A DNA stretch of 11,137 bases from Firmicutes bacterium ZCTH02-B6 (GCA_002159155.1 LZRQ01000111.1:1-11137), one strand, 5' to 3'. Shown: positions 1 through 7,029, counted from the stretch's first letter. Notes: generated from the sequence alone by a model not told the origin. Translations and numbers: made by a program.

Positions 1-17
1 GTGCTGAAAACGTCACC

Positions 18-434
18 CTAGGCCAAACCGACGCGGTCCACCAGCTCCACCAGGACCCGCCGGGTCGTGCGAGGATGAAAGAACAGCGTCCGCAAACCGC
101 CGAGCCCGGGCTCAGGGCGGCGGGCCAGCGGTTCGCATCCCATCGCCTCGTAATAGGGCAACGCCCGTTCGATGTCATCCACCTCGAGGGCGATGTGGTG
201 CAGGCCTTCACCCCGCTTGGCAAGGAAGCCGGCCAAAGGCGACTCCGGCGACACGGGACTAATCACCTCGAGCCAGACGCCGTCCGGACCGCAGGGGATC
301 GCCGCCAGCCTCAACCCTTGCTCCGGCAAGATCGCCTCTTTGACGACCTCCTGGCCAAGCATCCGCCGGTAAAACCCCACCGCCGCCTCAAAGTCTTCGG
401 CCGCGACGCCGATGTGATGCAATCGCCTGACCAT
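18..434 (-). CDS. mce: Methylmalonyl-CoA epimerase-like VOC protein
   Basis: Predicted to interconvert (2R)- and (2S)-methylmalonyl-CoA in the cytoplasm, linking propionyl-CoA and succinyl-CoA metabolism. The 138-residue product has the two-module vicinal oxygen chelate fold expected of the family: LHHIGVAAEDF at 5-15, a second module starting GEGLHHIALEVDD at 75-87, the family-typical FFHPRTT at 118-124 and VLVELV at 127-132. By comparison with known epimerases the likely metal ligands are His7, Glu56 (Gln in the Propionibacterium enzyme), His80 and Glu130. The ATG at 434 is chosen because GAGGGGTGG precedes it and the conserved fold begins there; the frame stays open upstream, but that extension overlaps xdhC and has no family resemblance. 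It lies 41 nt after the xdhC stop, so probably the same transcript. No mutase or carboxylase gene is visible, so another VOC substrate is possible. Confidence 0.85.
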   Translation of the reverse strand: MVRRLHHIGVAAEDFEAAVGFYRRMLGQEVVKEAILPEQGLRLAAIPCGPDGVWLEVISPVSPESPLAGFLAKRGEGLHHIALEVDDIERALPYYEAMGCEPLARRPEPGLGGLRTLFFHPRTTRRVLVELVDRVGLA

Positions 435-475
435 CGGCCCACCCCTCTTGCGGTTGCACAGTGCCCCAAGGCGCG

Positions 476-1684
476 CTAACCCGCTCGGTGCGATTGGTGC
501 AGCGGCCCCCGGCGGAAGCGCAGGAAACCGCCGCCGGCCCCCCGGCGCACGGCCAGCAGTTCCGCCACGATTGCGACCGCGATCTCCTCGGGACCTTCGG
601 CCCCGATGTCGAGGCCGACCGGAGCGTACAACCGCTCCAGGTGCTCGTCCACGGGATACCCCTCCTCCCGCAGCACGCCCAGGAGCTTTTCCGTACGCCC
701 CCACGGCCCCAGGATTCCTAGATAACGGTAGGCTCGTCCCCAAATACGGCGCAATACGGCGGCGTCGTGATGGAAGTTGTGTGTCATCACAAGGACGTAC
801 GTGTCGTCGTCCAGCGCGACATAGTGCGGCAGCTCATCGGGGTGCGCGCGTACGACGCGGTGCGCCCGCGGAAACCGCTCCGCTGTTGCGAAGGCTGGAC
901 GGTTATCCACCACGACGACGCGAAAGCCTGCCTGTGCGGCCATCTCCGTGACAGGGATCACATCGTGCCCGGCACCAAACACGAACAGCCGCGGCGGCGG
1001 TGCGATGGTTTCAATGAAAACCTGCACCTGGCCTGCTTCATCCCGCCGCGCGACCACGGCCGCACGGTCCCGGATGACAGATAGCCGCTCGCCATCGACC
1101 CGGTAGAGGTAGCTGCGCGATTCCCCGCCAGCCAACAACTCGCGGGCGTCCTCCGCCGCCTGGTGGTCTAGCACGTCGTCGCCCAGCGTGCCCTCCGTCC
1201 GGTCCTCGTACACATATAGGCGCTTCCCCGGAGGGCCCCCGCCGCCGGCGGCTGCCACCACCGTCGCTACGGCGAGGCGCCGCCCCTCTTGACGGGCCTT
1301 GAGGACCGTCTCATGATATCCCGGCGCCCCGGCTTCGGCGCCGTCAGCCGGGCCTTGCGGACCGCAAGCGGCCACCGGCTCCAGAAACACGTCGATTCGG
1401 CCGTTGCACCCAAGTCCGAGTCCCCAAACCAGGTCGTCGTCGGCGGACATATCAAAGTGGAGCAGGCGCGGCCGGCCCGCGGCGAGCGCCGCCAAGGCGG
1501 CTTCCCGCACGGCGCTCTCCAGGCAGCCTCCGCTGATGGAACCCCAGGTGCTGCCGTTCTCGTCCACCAGCAGGCGGGCCCCTTCCCGGCGGTATGCGGA
1601 TCCAACCACATGAACGACGGTAGCCATGACGGCCCGCTTCCTTGCGCGCACGAGCCTCGCCAGCTGTTCCAACACGTCGTTCAC
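476..1684 (-). CDS. XdhC/CoxI-family molybdoenzyme maturation protein
   Basis: Family members help insert or sulfurate the molybdenum cofactor of xanthine dehydrogenase-type hydroxylases in the cytoplasm. The product is about 402 residues with both usual domains. The N-terminal XdhC_CoxI domain shows GSAYRREGARLLV (28-40), GSISGGCLE (48-56, Cys54) and LGLGCNGRIDVFLEP (89-103, Cys93). The C-terminal Rossmann-like XdhC_C domain (about 230-385) shows VFGAGHDVIPV (235-245), TYVLVMTHNFHHD (295-307), YLGILGPWGRTEKLL (321-335) and GAEGPEEIAVAIVAELL (361-377). Start: a GTG at 1684 is preferred because GGTGA lies 5 nt upstream; a GTG at 1693 is the alternative (3 residues longer, GAGG 4 nt away). The frame stays open further upstream to about 1957, but that part is Cys/Ser/Arg-rich and unlike the family. 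No hydroxylase subunits are present in the window, so its client is unknown. Confidence 0.9.
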   Translation of the reverse strand: MNDVLEQLARLVRARKRAVMATVVHVVGSAYRREGARLLVDENGSTWGSISGGCLESAVREAALAALAAGRPRLLHFDMSADDDLVWGLGLGCNGRIDVFLEPVAACGPQGPADGAEAGAPGYHETVLKARQEGRRLAVATVVAAAGGGGPPGKRLYVYEDRTEGTLGDDVLDHQAAEDARELLAGGESRSYLYRVDGERLSVIRDRAAVVARRDEAGQVQVFIETIAPPPRLFVFGAGHDVIPVTEMAAQAGFRVVVVDNRPAFATAERFPRAHRVVRAHPDELPHYVALDDDTYVLVMTHNFHHDAAVLRRIWGRAYRYLGILGPWGRTEKLLGVLREEGYPVDEHLERLYAPVGLDIGAEGPEEIAVAIVAELLAVRRGAGGGFLRFRRGPLHQSHRAG

Positions 1685-1945
1685 TGGACTCACCGACCCT
1701 CGTTCTGACGGGTTCCCGCCGGCACGCAGCGGCTTACTTGTTTGTCTCTCAAGTTTGTTGAGAATGTGTACCGATGTGTAATAGAGCGCGGTCTGCCCGG
1801 TTTCCTTCCGGACACCATTGATGGATGGTCGGACCGCACCCCGGAACGTTGAGCAGGAAATTTCTGGGACGCAGCAGGAGCAGTAGCAGTTTAAGCGAAT
1901 TCCGCGGAATGTTATTAATGGCCGCCGAATCGAGGTGACTTGACG
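1685..1945. other. Divergent intergenic region between xdhC and the XRE-TPR gene
   Basis: About 260 bp separate two divergent genes and should hold both promoters. It is more AT-rich than its surroundings. I see two copies of ATGTGTA (1764-1770 and 1774-1780), a bulged inverted repeat around 1807-1833, a 12-bp palindrome at 1899-1910, and the GAGGTGA ribosome-binding site (1932-1938) of the plus-strand gene. No pair of good -35 and -10 boxes stands out on either strand, so I do not mark a promoter. Confidence 0.5.
1899..1910. repeat. 12-bp perfect palindrome upstream of the XRE-TPR regulator
   Basis: ATTCCGCGGAAT reads the same on both strands and is flanked by TTAA on the left (1891-1894) and TTATTAA on the right (1912-1918). 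It lies 35 bp before the start codon of the regulator gene. Many XRE regulators bind short palindromes at their own promoter, so it could be an autoregulatory operator; that role is inference. Confidence 0.4.
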
Positions 1946-3247
1946 ATGACAGCCCAAGGAATGACGCTCGGCGAGAAGATCCGCGCCCTTCGGCGGCAGA
2001 TGCGCATGACCCAGGCGGACCTGGCGGGAAACGACTTCACAAAGAGCTTCATCAGCCAGGTCGAGAAGAACCAGACGCAGCCTTCGCTGAAGAGCCTAAT
2101 GATCATCGCCCAGCGCCTCAACCGCCCTGTCAGCTATTTTTTGGACGACGATCAGCCGCCACCTGCTTCCGCCCCGCTGCATCAGGCCGTGGCCGCAGGC
2201 CAACTCTTGGAGCGGCAAGGGGAGTACGAGCAGGCGCTGCAGCTCTACACGCAGGCGCTCGATGAGTGCGCGCCCACCGATTACCGCAGGCGGGGCGAAC
2301 TGCACCGGCGACGGGCGCGCGCCCTGGTGCACCTGGACCGGCTGCCCGCTGCCCTACAGGCGCTGGAGCAAGCCGCGGACGAGTTCCGGCTCGCGCGCGA
2401 CACGGCCGCCCGGGCAGCCGTCGATTTGGATTTGGGCAATGTATACAGCCGTATGGGGCAAGCCGAACGCGCCGTGCATCACTATGAGCGGGCGCTGCTC
2501 TTGTACGAGGAAGCCCTCGTCCCCGACGCCTCCGACCCCTCGTCACCCGTCGTCTGGCTCCTGACGCAGTTGGGGCTCACCTGTTACGAGACGGGAAACC
2601 GCGACGCCGCATTTCGCTATCTGCAGCGGGCCGAAACCTTGTCCAAAGAAGCGCGGGTGTTTTACCGCTGGGGCGAGCTTTGCCGCGTGTCGGCCTCGCT
2701 CATGCTCGAGATGGGCGACCGCCGAAAGGCCCTGGAGTACGCGGAGCGGGCGGTGGCGTTCTGCGATTCCACCCTGGACCGGCGCGGGCTGGTCGACGCC
2801 TTGATCAGCCTCGGTTCCCTGAAAGCCGAGGAGGAGAGCTGGGAGGCGGCGGAAACCTGTTTCACCCGCGCGCTCAGCGTAGCCGAGGAAACCGCCGACA
2901 CCTGCGGGAAGTCCCGTGTCCAGGCCGCACTGGCCAAGTGGGCCGCCCGCATCGGTGACGTGGAGAGGGCGGTCTCCTTGTACCAGGAGGCTGTTCGCAC
3001 CGCGGGCGACGACCAGCAGGCGGCGGAGATCCACCGCTCCCTGGCGGAGCTGCTCAAAACCCGCAGAGACTACGCGGATGCCGCCCGGCATCTGGAGTCG
3101 GCCATCGCCGTGCTGGAAAAGACGAATCGCTTCAGAGCCCTCGCCGAGGCGTACTCCTCGCTGGCCGAAGTGTACGAGGCCGCCGGCCAGACGGCAGCCG
3201 CCACCCGCTGCCTGCGCCGCTCCGTGGAGTTGTTTAGGACGCAGTAG
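1946..3247 (+). CDS. XRE-family transcriptional regulator with C-terminal TPR array
   Basis: A cytoplasmic DNA-binding protein of 433 residues. Residues about 8-67 form an XRE/Cro helix-turn-helix: LGEKIRALRRQMRMTQADLA, then FTKSFISQVEKNQTQPSLKSL and a family-typical PVSYFLDDD end. From about 80 to the C terminus I count roughly nine tetratricopeptide repeats, for example GEYEQALQLYTQAL, GNRDAAFRYLQRA, DRRKALEYAERAVAFC, SWEAAETCFTRALSVAEE, GDVERAVSLYQEAV and DYADAARHLESAIAVLEKT. This layout is that of Firmicute RRNPP-type regulators (PlcR, NprR and relatives), whose TPRs often bind a short peptide, but many similar proteins have no known ligand. The ATG at 1946 is chosen because GAGGTGA sits 7 nt upstream; a TTG at 1940 is too close to that site. 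It is transcribed away from xdhC and converges on bofA. Its targets are unknown. Confidence 0.9.
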   Translation: MTAQGMTLGEKIRALRRQMRMTQADLAGNDFTKSFISQVEKNQTQPSLKSLMIIAQRLNRPVSYFLDDDQPPPASAPLHQAVAAGQLLERQGEYEQALQLYTQALDECAPTDYRRRGELHRRRARALVHLDRLPAALQALEQAADEFRLARDTAARAAVDLDLGNVYSRMGQAERAVHHYERALLLYEEALVPDASDPSSPVVWLLTQLGLTCYETGNRDAAFRYLQRAETLSKEARVFYRWGELCRVSASLMLEMGDRRKALEYAERAVAFCDSTLDRRGLVDALISLGSLKAEEESWEAAETCFTRALSVAEETADTCGKSRVQAALAKWAARIGDVERAVSLYQEAVRTAGDDQQAAEIHRSLAELLKTRRDYADAARHLESAIAVLEKTNRFRALAEAYSSLAEVYEAAGQTAAATRCLRRSVELFRTQ

Positions 3248-3253
3248 GCAGGG

Positions 3254-3271
3254 AAACCGGGCGTGTCCCGG
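3254..3271 (-). terminator. Weak possible terminator after bofA
   Basis: CCGGG (3257-3261) and CCCGG (3267-3271) form a 5-bp GC stem with a 5-nt loop; on the minus strand it is followed by TTT. It lies about 50 nt beyond the bofA stop, in the short gap between converging genes. The U-run is poor, so efficiency is doubtful. Confidence 0.3.
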
Positions 3272-3318
3272 CCCACGACGCGCCGGTCCCAACAGCCCCG
3301 CATGCGTTGCCCGCGCGG

Positions 3319-3585
3319 CTAGAGGATAAGGTGCTGCAAGGCGATGAGGAGCACGACGCCGGGGATGCCGAGGAACCCAGCCACCAGAGCGGTGATGGGA
3401 TTGATGGGCAGGTAAATCCCGAGGACGTAGCGGCCGAGAAAGTTGACAAAGGCCAGCAGCGCCACGCCAAAGACGGCGTTATACACGAGCCGCATCAAGA
3501 CGCGGACGGGCAGCAGCAGCACCCGGGCAATGAGGTAAAGCAACAGGAGCCCAAATAGGTATGCGATGACAACGTGGACTTCCAC
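3319..3585 (-). CDS. bofA: BofA-family inhibitor of pro-sigma-K processing
   Basis: In B. subtilis BofA sits in the outer forespore membrane with SpoIVFA and holds the SpoIVFB protease inactive, delaying sigma-K activation in the mother cell. The product has 88 residues, the usual size, and is almost wholly hydrophobic, with membrane segments at about 5-25, 36-56 and 64-85. The C-terminal NPITALVAGFLGIPGVVLL (62-80) is the conserved family signature. The start is a GTG at 3585 with GGGAGG only 3 nt upstream; that ribosome-binding site lies in the 3' arm of a perfect hairpin (3588-3627). It follows the DUF2508 gene by 46 nt, the same neighbour as in B. subtilis (yaaL-bofA), and ends the dnaX-ybaB-recR run. 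Its presence is the main sign that the host forms spores. Confidence 0.92.
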   Translation of the reverse strand: MEVHVVIAYLFGLLLLYLIARVLLLPVRVLMRLVYNAVFGVALLAFVNFLGRYVLGIYLPINPITALVAGFLGIPGVVLLIALQHLIL

Positions 3586-3587
3586 TG

Positions 3588-3627
3588 GCCTCCCTCGCTC
3601 TCGCTAAAGTGTATGAGCGAGGGAGGC
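3588..3627 (-). promoter_or_regulatory. Perfect 13-bp hairpin sequestering the bofA ribosome-binding site
   Basis: GCCTCCCTCGCTC (3588-3600) and its exact complement GAGCGAGGGAGGC (3615-3627) are separated by 14 nt. Read on the minus strand, the second arm of the RNA hairpin contains GGGAGG, the Shine-Dalgarno of bofA, and ends 2 nt before the GTG start. The hairpin fills almost all of the 46-nt gap between the DUF2508 gene and bofA. No U-run follows, so it is not a standard terminator. The structure is seen directly; that it reduces bofA translation is inference. Confidence 0.65.
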
Positions 3628-3631
3628 TGGT

Positions 3632-3925
3632 CTATGTGGACTGCAGGTGGACGGCATCGGCTCGCACGCCATGCCGGCGTGCTTCATCCAGGAGGTACAT
3701 GTACCGCTTTTCGGCCGCACCAGCGGCAAAGATGGCGTAGTCGATCAGCCGCGGGTCGGTCACGCTGTCCAACATGCGCCGGGCCGCCTCCCACTCCCGG
3801 CGGGCGTTTTCCACCTCTTCCGCGAGGGCTTGTCGCTGGGCCTTGGTGACCGTCTCCATGTCCCGGCCCAGCAGAAACCCGGCGACCCCATCAAAGTAGC
3901 CTGCCACGGCCTTCTTCCAGCCCAC
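3632..3925 (-). CDS. DUF2508 (YaaL-like) protein
   Basis: A 97-residue soluble protein of unknown function, identified by position between recR and bofA and by its family look. Residues 25-52 are a charged helix likely to be coiled (KAQRQALAEEVENARREWEA), followed by VTDPRLIDYAIFAAGAAEKRYMYLLDEAR (55-83), which matches the conserved DUF2508 core in which a DPxLIDYAIY-like stretch precedes a basic helix. The start is a GTG at 3925 with AAGGGGG 7 nt upstream; an ATG nearby at 3932 is out of frame. It is 80 nt after recR and probably part of the same transcript. The leader contains a weaker inverted repeat that could also cover its ribosome-binding site. Confidence 0.82.
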   Translation of the reverse strand: MGWKKAVAGYFDGVAGFLLGRDMETVTKAQRQALAEEVENARREWEAARRMLDSVTDPRLIDYAIFAAGAAEKRYMYLLDEARRHGVRADAVHLQST

Positions 3926-4005
3926 CGCGCATCCCCCTTGTGGTCAAGCTGACATTAGGATATGGGGGACGCGCGCCAAGCTATTCCACTGCCCACGAGT
4001 CGCGG

Positions 4006-4605
4006 CTAAAGTTCGCGGCGGCCTTCCAGCGCCTTGGTGAGAGTCACCTCGTCCACGTACTCCAGGTCCCCGCCCACCGGCATGCCGTGGGCCATGCGGG
4101 TCACCTTCATGCCCAGCGGTTTCAACAGGCGGGCCAAGTACATGGCGGTGGCTTCCCCTTCGATGTTGGGGTCGGTGGCGAGGATGACTTCCTGCACGCG
4201 GCCGTCGCCGAGCCGGGCAAGCAGCTCCTTTATCTTAAGGTCCTGCGGTCCCACGCCCTCCATGGGCGAAATGGCACCGTGCAGCACGTGATACAAGCCT
4301 TTGTACTCCCGGGTCCGCTCGAGGACAATGATGTCCTTGGGCTCCTCGACGACGCAGAGCAGCGTCCGATCCCGGGTTTCATCCCGGCACAAGGAACACG
4401 GGTCCACGTCGGTAATGGTGCAGCAGACCGAACAGTAGATGGTGCGCTCCCGGGCCTCGATGATGGCGTCTGCGAGGCTCTGAGCGTCCTCTTTGGGACC
4501 TGTAACGAGGTGATACGCCAACCGCTGGGCGGTCTTGGGCCCGATGCCCGGCAACTTGTTCAGCTCTTCGATCAGTCGGGCGATAGGTCGAGAGTAGTGC
4601 AGCAT
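4006..4605 (-). CDS. recR: Recombination mediator protein RecR
   Basis: RecR works with RecO (and RecF) to load RecA on SSB-coated single-stranded DNA during gap repair. The 199-residue product has the standard length and all domains: an N-terminal helix-hairpin-helix (LNKLPGIGPKTAQRLAYHL, 15-33), a C4 zinc finger with Cys58, Cys61, Cys70 and Cys73, a Toprim domain (about 81-176) with LLCVVEEPKDIIVLE and ILATDPNIEGEATAMY, and the C-terminal GMPVGGDLEYVDEVTLTKALEGR. The ATG at 4605 agrees with the family N terminus; the ribosome-binding site is weak (GGGGTTGG about 7 nt upstream). It begins 22 nt after the ybaB stop, the common ybaB-recR pairing, so translation is probably linked to the upstream genes. 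Confidence 0.97.
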   Translation of the reverse strand: MLHYSRPIARLIEELNKLPGIGPKTAQRLAYHLVTGPKEDAQSLADAIIEARERTIYCSVCCTITDVDPCSLCRDETRDRTLLCVVEEPKDIIVLERTREYKGLYHVLHGAISPMEGVGPQDLKIKELLARLGDGRVQEVILATDPNIEGEATAMYLARLLKPLGMKVTRMAHGMPVGGDLEYVDEVTLTKALEGRREL

Positions 4606-4627
4606 GCAGAGCCAACCCCGGTATGCG

Positions 4628-4945
4628 TCAGAAACCCGGCAGTCCCGGAATGTTCAAACCGCCCGTAACCTTGGCCATCTCCTGCGCCGCCAACTCGCGC
4701 GCCTGCCGCAAGGCCTCGTTGACGGCGGCGACGACCATGTCCTGCAGCATCTCCACATCGTCCGGATCGACGGCCTGCGGATCGATGCGCACGCTGACGA
4801 TCTCCTGATGCCCGTTGGCCACCACGGTCACCATGCCGCCGCCGGCGCTGCCCTCCACGGTTTTGCTCCCGAGCTCTTCCTGGACCCGGGCCATCTCCTG
4901 CTGCATCTTTTGGACCTGCTTCATCATCTTGGCCATGTTCATCAT
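4628..4945 (-). CDS. YbaB/EbfC-family nucleoid-associated protein
   Basis: Small DNA-binding proteins of this family dimerise and coat the nucleoid; the B. subtilis homologue is yaaK. The 105-residue product shows a Met/Gln/Lys-rich N-terminal helix (AKMMKQVQKMQQEMARVQEEL, about 5-25), the beta-sheet core with GGGMVTVVANGHQEIVSVRIDP (35-56), a second helix (VEMLQDMVVAAVNEALRQAREL) and the family C terminus MAKVTGGLNIPGLPGF. The first of two adjacent ATG codons (4945 and 4942) is taken as start; GGAGGG lies 8 nt upstream. It is 17 nt after the dnaX stop and 22 nt before recR, in the standard dnaX-ybaB-recR order. Confidence 0.95.
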   Translation of the reverse strand: MMNMAKMMKQVQKMQQEMARVQEELGSKTVEGSAGGGMVTVVANGHQEIVSVRIDPQAVDPDDVEMLQDMVVAAVNEALRQARELAAQEMAKVTGGLNIPGLPGF

Positions 4946-4962
4946 CAGGGGTACCCTCCGTT

Positions 4963-6858
4963 TCAGCGGTTCCGCTCGACGTGAATGATCCTGCCCCCAA
5001 ACAGGCGCAGCGCCTCGCGCACCGCCGGGCTGTTGAGAACATCGTCATCACCCTCACCGGCGGCCGCACCATCGGTCCCCGCCGCCTCGGCGGGCGGCAC
5101 CGTCGGACCGGCTGATGGTTCCGGATCCGCCGCCGTCGCAGGGGCCTCCCCAAGCCCGCCCGCACCGGCCAACACCGTCGTGACCTGGATCCTGCGTCCC
5201 ACCAGTCGGCTCAAATACTTTTCGACGACCTTGCGGTTATCGTCGCTTTGCAGGTTGTCCCGGTGAAACGCGCGGTCCGGCGGGAATTCGATGGTGAGGA
5301 CGCCGTTGCGGCACGACACCGGTCGGCCCTCACGCAAGAACGCCTGGACAATCCTTTGGCGCTGCTGGTTAAGCACTTCATGCAGCCGATCCCACTGGGC
5401 CAACACCAGCGCCAGCTCGTCCCCGGCATCCGACCCGGTTGGCGCAGCCGTCGGTTCAGGCCGCGGCTGCGGGGGCTGCGGTGGCGTCGCCGGCCGCTGT
5501 TCGGGTACAGGCGCCTGTTCATGAACCGGCGTCTGTTCCAGCGCAGGCCGCTGTTCGGCCTGCCTCCGGTGCTCCTCCAGTGTACGGGACTCGCCCACCG
5601 ATTGTCTCTGACCCCGAGCCGGAGGGTCCATCTCAGGCTGCTGGCCGGGCGTAAACGGATGTATGGCTGGGCCCCGGGACCCTTCCGTAACGCCTTGTCC
5701 CGCCAAGACGGCCACCTGCCGCTCGAGCCGCTCAATGCGCGCGAGCAGCGCTTCGGGGTCCAGCTGGGTTTCCGGCCGGGTCAAGCGCACGATGGCCATC
5801 TCCAGCGGCAACTGCGACTGGGCCGCATAGCGCATGTCAGCTTCCGCCGCGCCCAGGGCTTCGATGGCCCGCAGGATCAGCGGCACCGGCAAGGCCACCG
5901 CCTGCCGGCGAAGGGCCTCGCTTTCCTCGGTGCCGGGCAGCACCGCCGTGCCCAGCGCCTGCTCGCCGGCGACCTTGTACAGAAGCACGTCCCGCAAATA
6001 TCGGGCGGCGTCCCGCAAAAACTGGCGGAGGTCACGGCCCGCCTCTTGCAGCTCTTTGACGAGTGCGAGCCCGCGGGCCGCATCGCCCGCGGCCAGGACG
6101 TCCGCAAACGCGATGACCTGTTCCCGCGGGGCAACGCCCAACACGCCGGTGACCACGTCCGGCGTAACCTGCTCGGCGTACGCCCGGCACTGGTCCAATA
6201 GTCCCAGACCGTCACGAAGGCTTCCCTCGGCGTAGCGGGCGATAACCCGCAGCGCGTCTTCCGTGACGTTGATGCCCTCAGCCTGCGCCACCTGTGTCAG
6301 CCGTGCGACGGTTTCAGCCATGGATAAGCGGCGGAAATCGAACCGCTGGCAGCGGGAAGCCACGGTGGCCGGAATCTTGTGGGGCTCCGTCGTGGCAAAC
6401 ACAAAGACCACATGCTTCGGCGGCTCCTCGAGCACCTTAAGCAGCGCATTAAACGCCTCATTGGTGAGCATGTGGACTTCGTCGATGATGTAGATCTTGA
6501 ACGCCCCTTCGGTGGGCGCAAAGCGGACCCGTTCCCTCACTTCCCGGATCTCATCGATGCCGCGGTTGGACGCGCCGTCGATCTCAACGACGTCCATCGC
6601 GATGCCTTCCGCGATACGGCGGCATGACGGGCACTCGTTGCAGGGCTCGGGCGTGGGGCCGTTGACGCAGTTGAGCCCCTTGGCCAACAGCCGTGCCAGG
6701 GTCGTCTTGCCCGTCCCGCGCGGCCCGGTGAAAAGGTACGCATGGGCGATGCGCTTCTCCGCCAAGGCGTTGGAGAGCGTGCGCACGACGTGGGCCTGCC
6801 CCGTCACGTCCGCAAAAGTCTGCGGGCGCCATTTGCGGTAGAGGGAGACGTAGCTCAC
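4963..6858 (-). CDS. dnaX: DNA polymerase III subunits gamma and tau
   Basis: The clamp-loader ATPase that loads the beta clamp and joins the replicative polymerase to the helicase. The 631-residue product has Walker A GPRGTGKT (45-52), a zinc module (Cys64, Cys73, Cys76, Cys79), Walker B with IIDEVHML (124-131), sensor-1 region ATTEPHKIP (155-163) and the arginine finger SRC (168-170). The AAA+ and collar domains end near 360. A Pro/Gln/Glu-rich linker (about 385-480) contains four hexapeptide repeats (435-458). A C-terminal tau-like domain follows (about 478-560), then an Ala/Gly/Glu-rich linker and a final LRLFGGRIIHVERNR. The GTG start at 6858 has GGGAGGT 7 nt upstream. No A-rich slippery site is seen, so a frameshifted gamma form is not indicated. 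It follows SRP RNA; a separate promoter was not found. Confidence 0.97.
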   Translation of the reverse strand: MSYVSLYRKWRPQTFADVTGQAHVVRTLSNALAEKRIAHAYLFTGPRGTGKTTLARLLAKGLNCVNGPTPEPCNECPSCRRIAEGIAMDVVEIDGASNRGIDEIREVRERVRFAPTEGAFKIYIIDEVHMLTNEAFNALLKVLEEPPKHVVFVFATTEPHKIPATVASRCQRFDFRRLSMAETVARLTQVAQAEGINVTEDALRVIARYAEGSLRDGLGLLDQCRAYAEQVTPDVVTGVLGVAPREQVIAFADVLAAGDAARGLALVKELQEAGRDLRQFLRDAARYLRDVLLYKVAGEQALGTAVLPGTEESEALRRQAVALPVPLILRAIEALGAAEADMRYAAQSQLPLEMAIVRLTRPETQLDPEALLARIERLERQVAVLAGQGVTEGSRGPAIHPFTPGQQPEMDPPARGQRQSVGESRTLEEHRRQAEQRPALEQTPVHEQAPVPEQRPATPPQPPQPRPEPTAAPTGSDAGDELALVLAQWDRLHEVLNQQRQRIVQAFLREGRPVSCRNGVLTIEFPPDRAFHRDNLQSDDNRKVVEKYLSRLVGRRIQVTTVLAGAGGLGEAPATAADPEPSAGPTVPPAEAAGTDGAAAGEGDDDVLNSPAVREALRLFGGRIIHVERNR

Positions 6859-6995
6859 CGCGGATACCTCCCGGCAGGATCCTTGATTCCTTCGTCACCC
6901 GCCGGCGGCTTCCTTGTCTCGCCTCCCACTGGAAACCACCCGCCAGCAGCCTGCCGGCCGCAGGACGAAGACGGGCGCAGCCGTCGGCCGGCCAA

Positions 6996-7029
6996 TAAAA
7001 AAAGCCGGCGCGCTCATCGCCCGCCGGCT
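6996..7029 (-). terminator. Rho-independent terminator of SRP RNA
   Basis: On the minus strand AGCCGGCG (7029-7022) pairs perfectly with CGCCGGCT (7010-7003), with an 11-nt loop, and is followed directly by a run of T residues (7003-6997). It begins 7 nt beyond the closing helix of the SRP RNA and should separate SRP RNA from dnaX, though some read-through may supply dnaX transcription. Confidence 0.88.

Noticed and set aside
1..17. Possible start of a next gene (GTG at 16-14) after the epimerase stop
   Set aside because: Only five codons are visible before the window ends, too few to support a gene.
435..743. Upstream open extension of the epimerase frame
   Set aside because: It overlaps the xdhC coding region on the same strand, is Arg/Gly-rich as expected of a shadow frame in GC-rich DNA, and the VOC fold begins at the ATG at 434.
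1825..1938. 37-codon plus-strand frame just before the XRE-TPR gene, its TGA stop lying in that gene's ribosome-binding site
   Set aside because: The position suggests a leader peptide, but it has no convincing ribosome-binding site and no signal peptide or pheromone-like sequence.
1694..1957. Upstream open extension of the xdhC reading frame (about 90 extra residues)
   Set aside because: The extension is rich in Cys, Ser and Arg, has no family resemblance, runs through the AT-richer intergenic region into the divergent gene, and a good ribosome-binding site marks the start near 1684.
5248..6201. Long 317-codon plus-strand frame inside dnaX
   Set aside because: It is antisense to a fully conserved dnaX, is Arg-rich and low in normal hydrophobic patterning, and lacks a ribosome-binding site.
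4963..6858. Programmed frameshift in dnaX giving a short gamma form
   Set aside because: No A-rich slippery heptamer (as in E. coli) or long A-run (as in Thermus) is present on the coding strand.
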